A stretch of 64,000 nt of DNA. It comes from Rhynchopus sp. YZ270_cl-10. Taxonomy: Eukaryota; Euglenozoa; Diplonemea; Diplonemida; Diplonemidae. The translations under genes and the position numbers were made by a program. The notes below the pieces were generated by a model. The model did no database searches. It was given only the letters and a program-made list of their open reading frames with translations, and was not told the DNA's origin. The stretch covers positions 280,501 through 344,500 of the forward strand of contig OZ037853.1 of assembly GCA_964035575.1 (NCBI GenBank), in the 5' to 3' direction. Within the stretch, counting starts at the first letter, position 1. The number at the start of each line of letters is the position of its first letter. Of this stretch, positions 63,749 to 64,000 are shown in pieces.

Positions 63749-64000
63749 CTGTGAATGGTTTAAAAGCAGTTGTGGGTAGTTCAAAAAGGTTGTCTTGAGA
63801 TTAGTACGCCAGTCAACGTTTGGATAAACAAATTCATATACTTTCAAATAAAATTTGAATTGGATAAAGAAAACTAGAGATCCATTTCGTTTACATCTGA
63901 TTTTAAAAAAAGTAGGGTGTAGCGTTTTGGAACCTTTTTCAATAAGACAATTCTGTTACTAAAAGACCGTTTTGAATTCACTGTATCAACGTACACAGGG

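Overview
This is a 64 kb nuclear window from a eukaryote, almost certainly a protist that I cannot name with confidence. The eukaryotic reading rests on spliceosomal introns with a GTATGT-type donor and a pyrimidine-rich CAG acceptor, IQ/ankyrin/SPRY/DnaJ/BspA-LRR proteins, a retroelement, and dense satellites and MITE-like repeats. Every gene I can support lies on the minus strand, with GC-rich coding islands in a homopolymer-rich, AT-rich background. Such one-way gene order is known from Euglenozoa and dinoflagellates. The large proline-repeat membrane protein also recalls bodonid 'membrane-associated proteins', so an intron-bearing euglenozoan such as a diplonemid is a tentative guess only.

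Layout. 0-3 kb: the start of a possibly myristoylated ankyrin protein and a HEAT-like exon. 3-8.3 kb: gene-free, with several small hairpin elements. 8.4-12.1 kb: a secreted/membrane protein with a long PPTP repeat. 12.7-21.3 kb: ubiquitin-like/BspA-LRR genes mixed with a PD-(D/E)XK-like nuclease gene whose single intron holds a 2.4 kb nested DNA transposon, plus chimeric duplicated fragments and an LRR gene split by three insertions that each have 14-20 bp target duplications. 21.6-41.3 kb: ordinary genes (SGNH esterase, DnaJ membrane protein, IQ-repeat protein, coiled-coil protein, Ub-like/EF-hand-like protein), with a tandem cluster of three Ub-LRR genes and their duplicated upstream blocks at 33-39 kb. 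41.3-53.9 kb: a repeat desert with nested terminal-inverted-repeat elements, large palindromes and three related GTACAC satellites. 54-59.5 kb: a tyrosine-recombinase-type retrotransposon with split direct repeats, inserted in a 0.4 kb tandem repeat. 60-63.7 kb: a multi-exon SPRY protein gene whose splice phases agree across four exons.

The most unusual feature is the Ub-LRR family. Copies differ in LRR number (4, 5, 5, 7), carry a basic nuclear-type tail, share duplicated flanks, recombine with the neighbouring nuclease gene, and have been hit at least four times by roughly 0.6-1.5 kb elements with long target duplications. The genes do not form an obvious pathway; the IQ, EF-hand-like, ankyrin, HEAT and SPRY proteins would fit cytoskeletal or scaffold roles, but that is inference.
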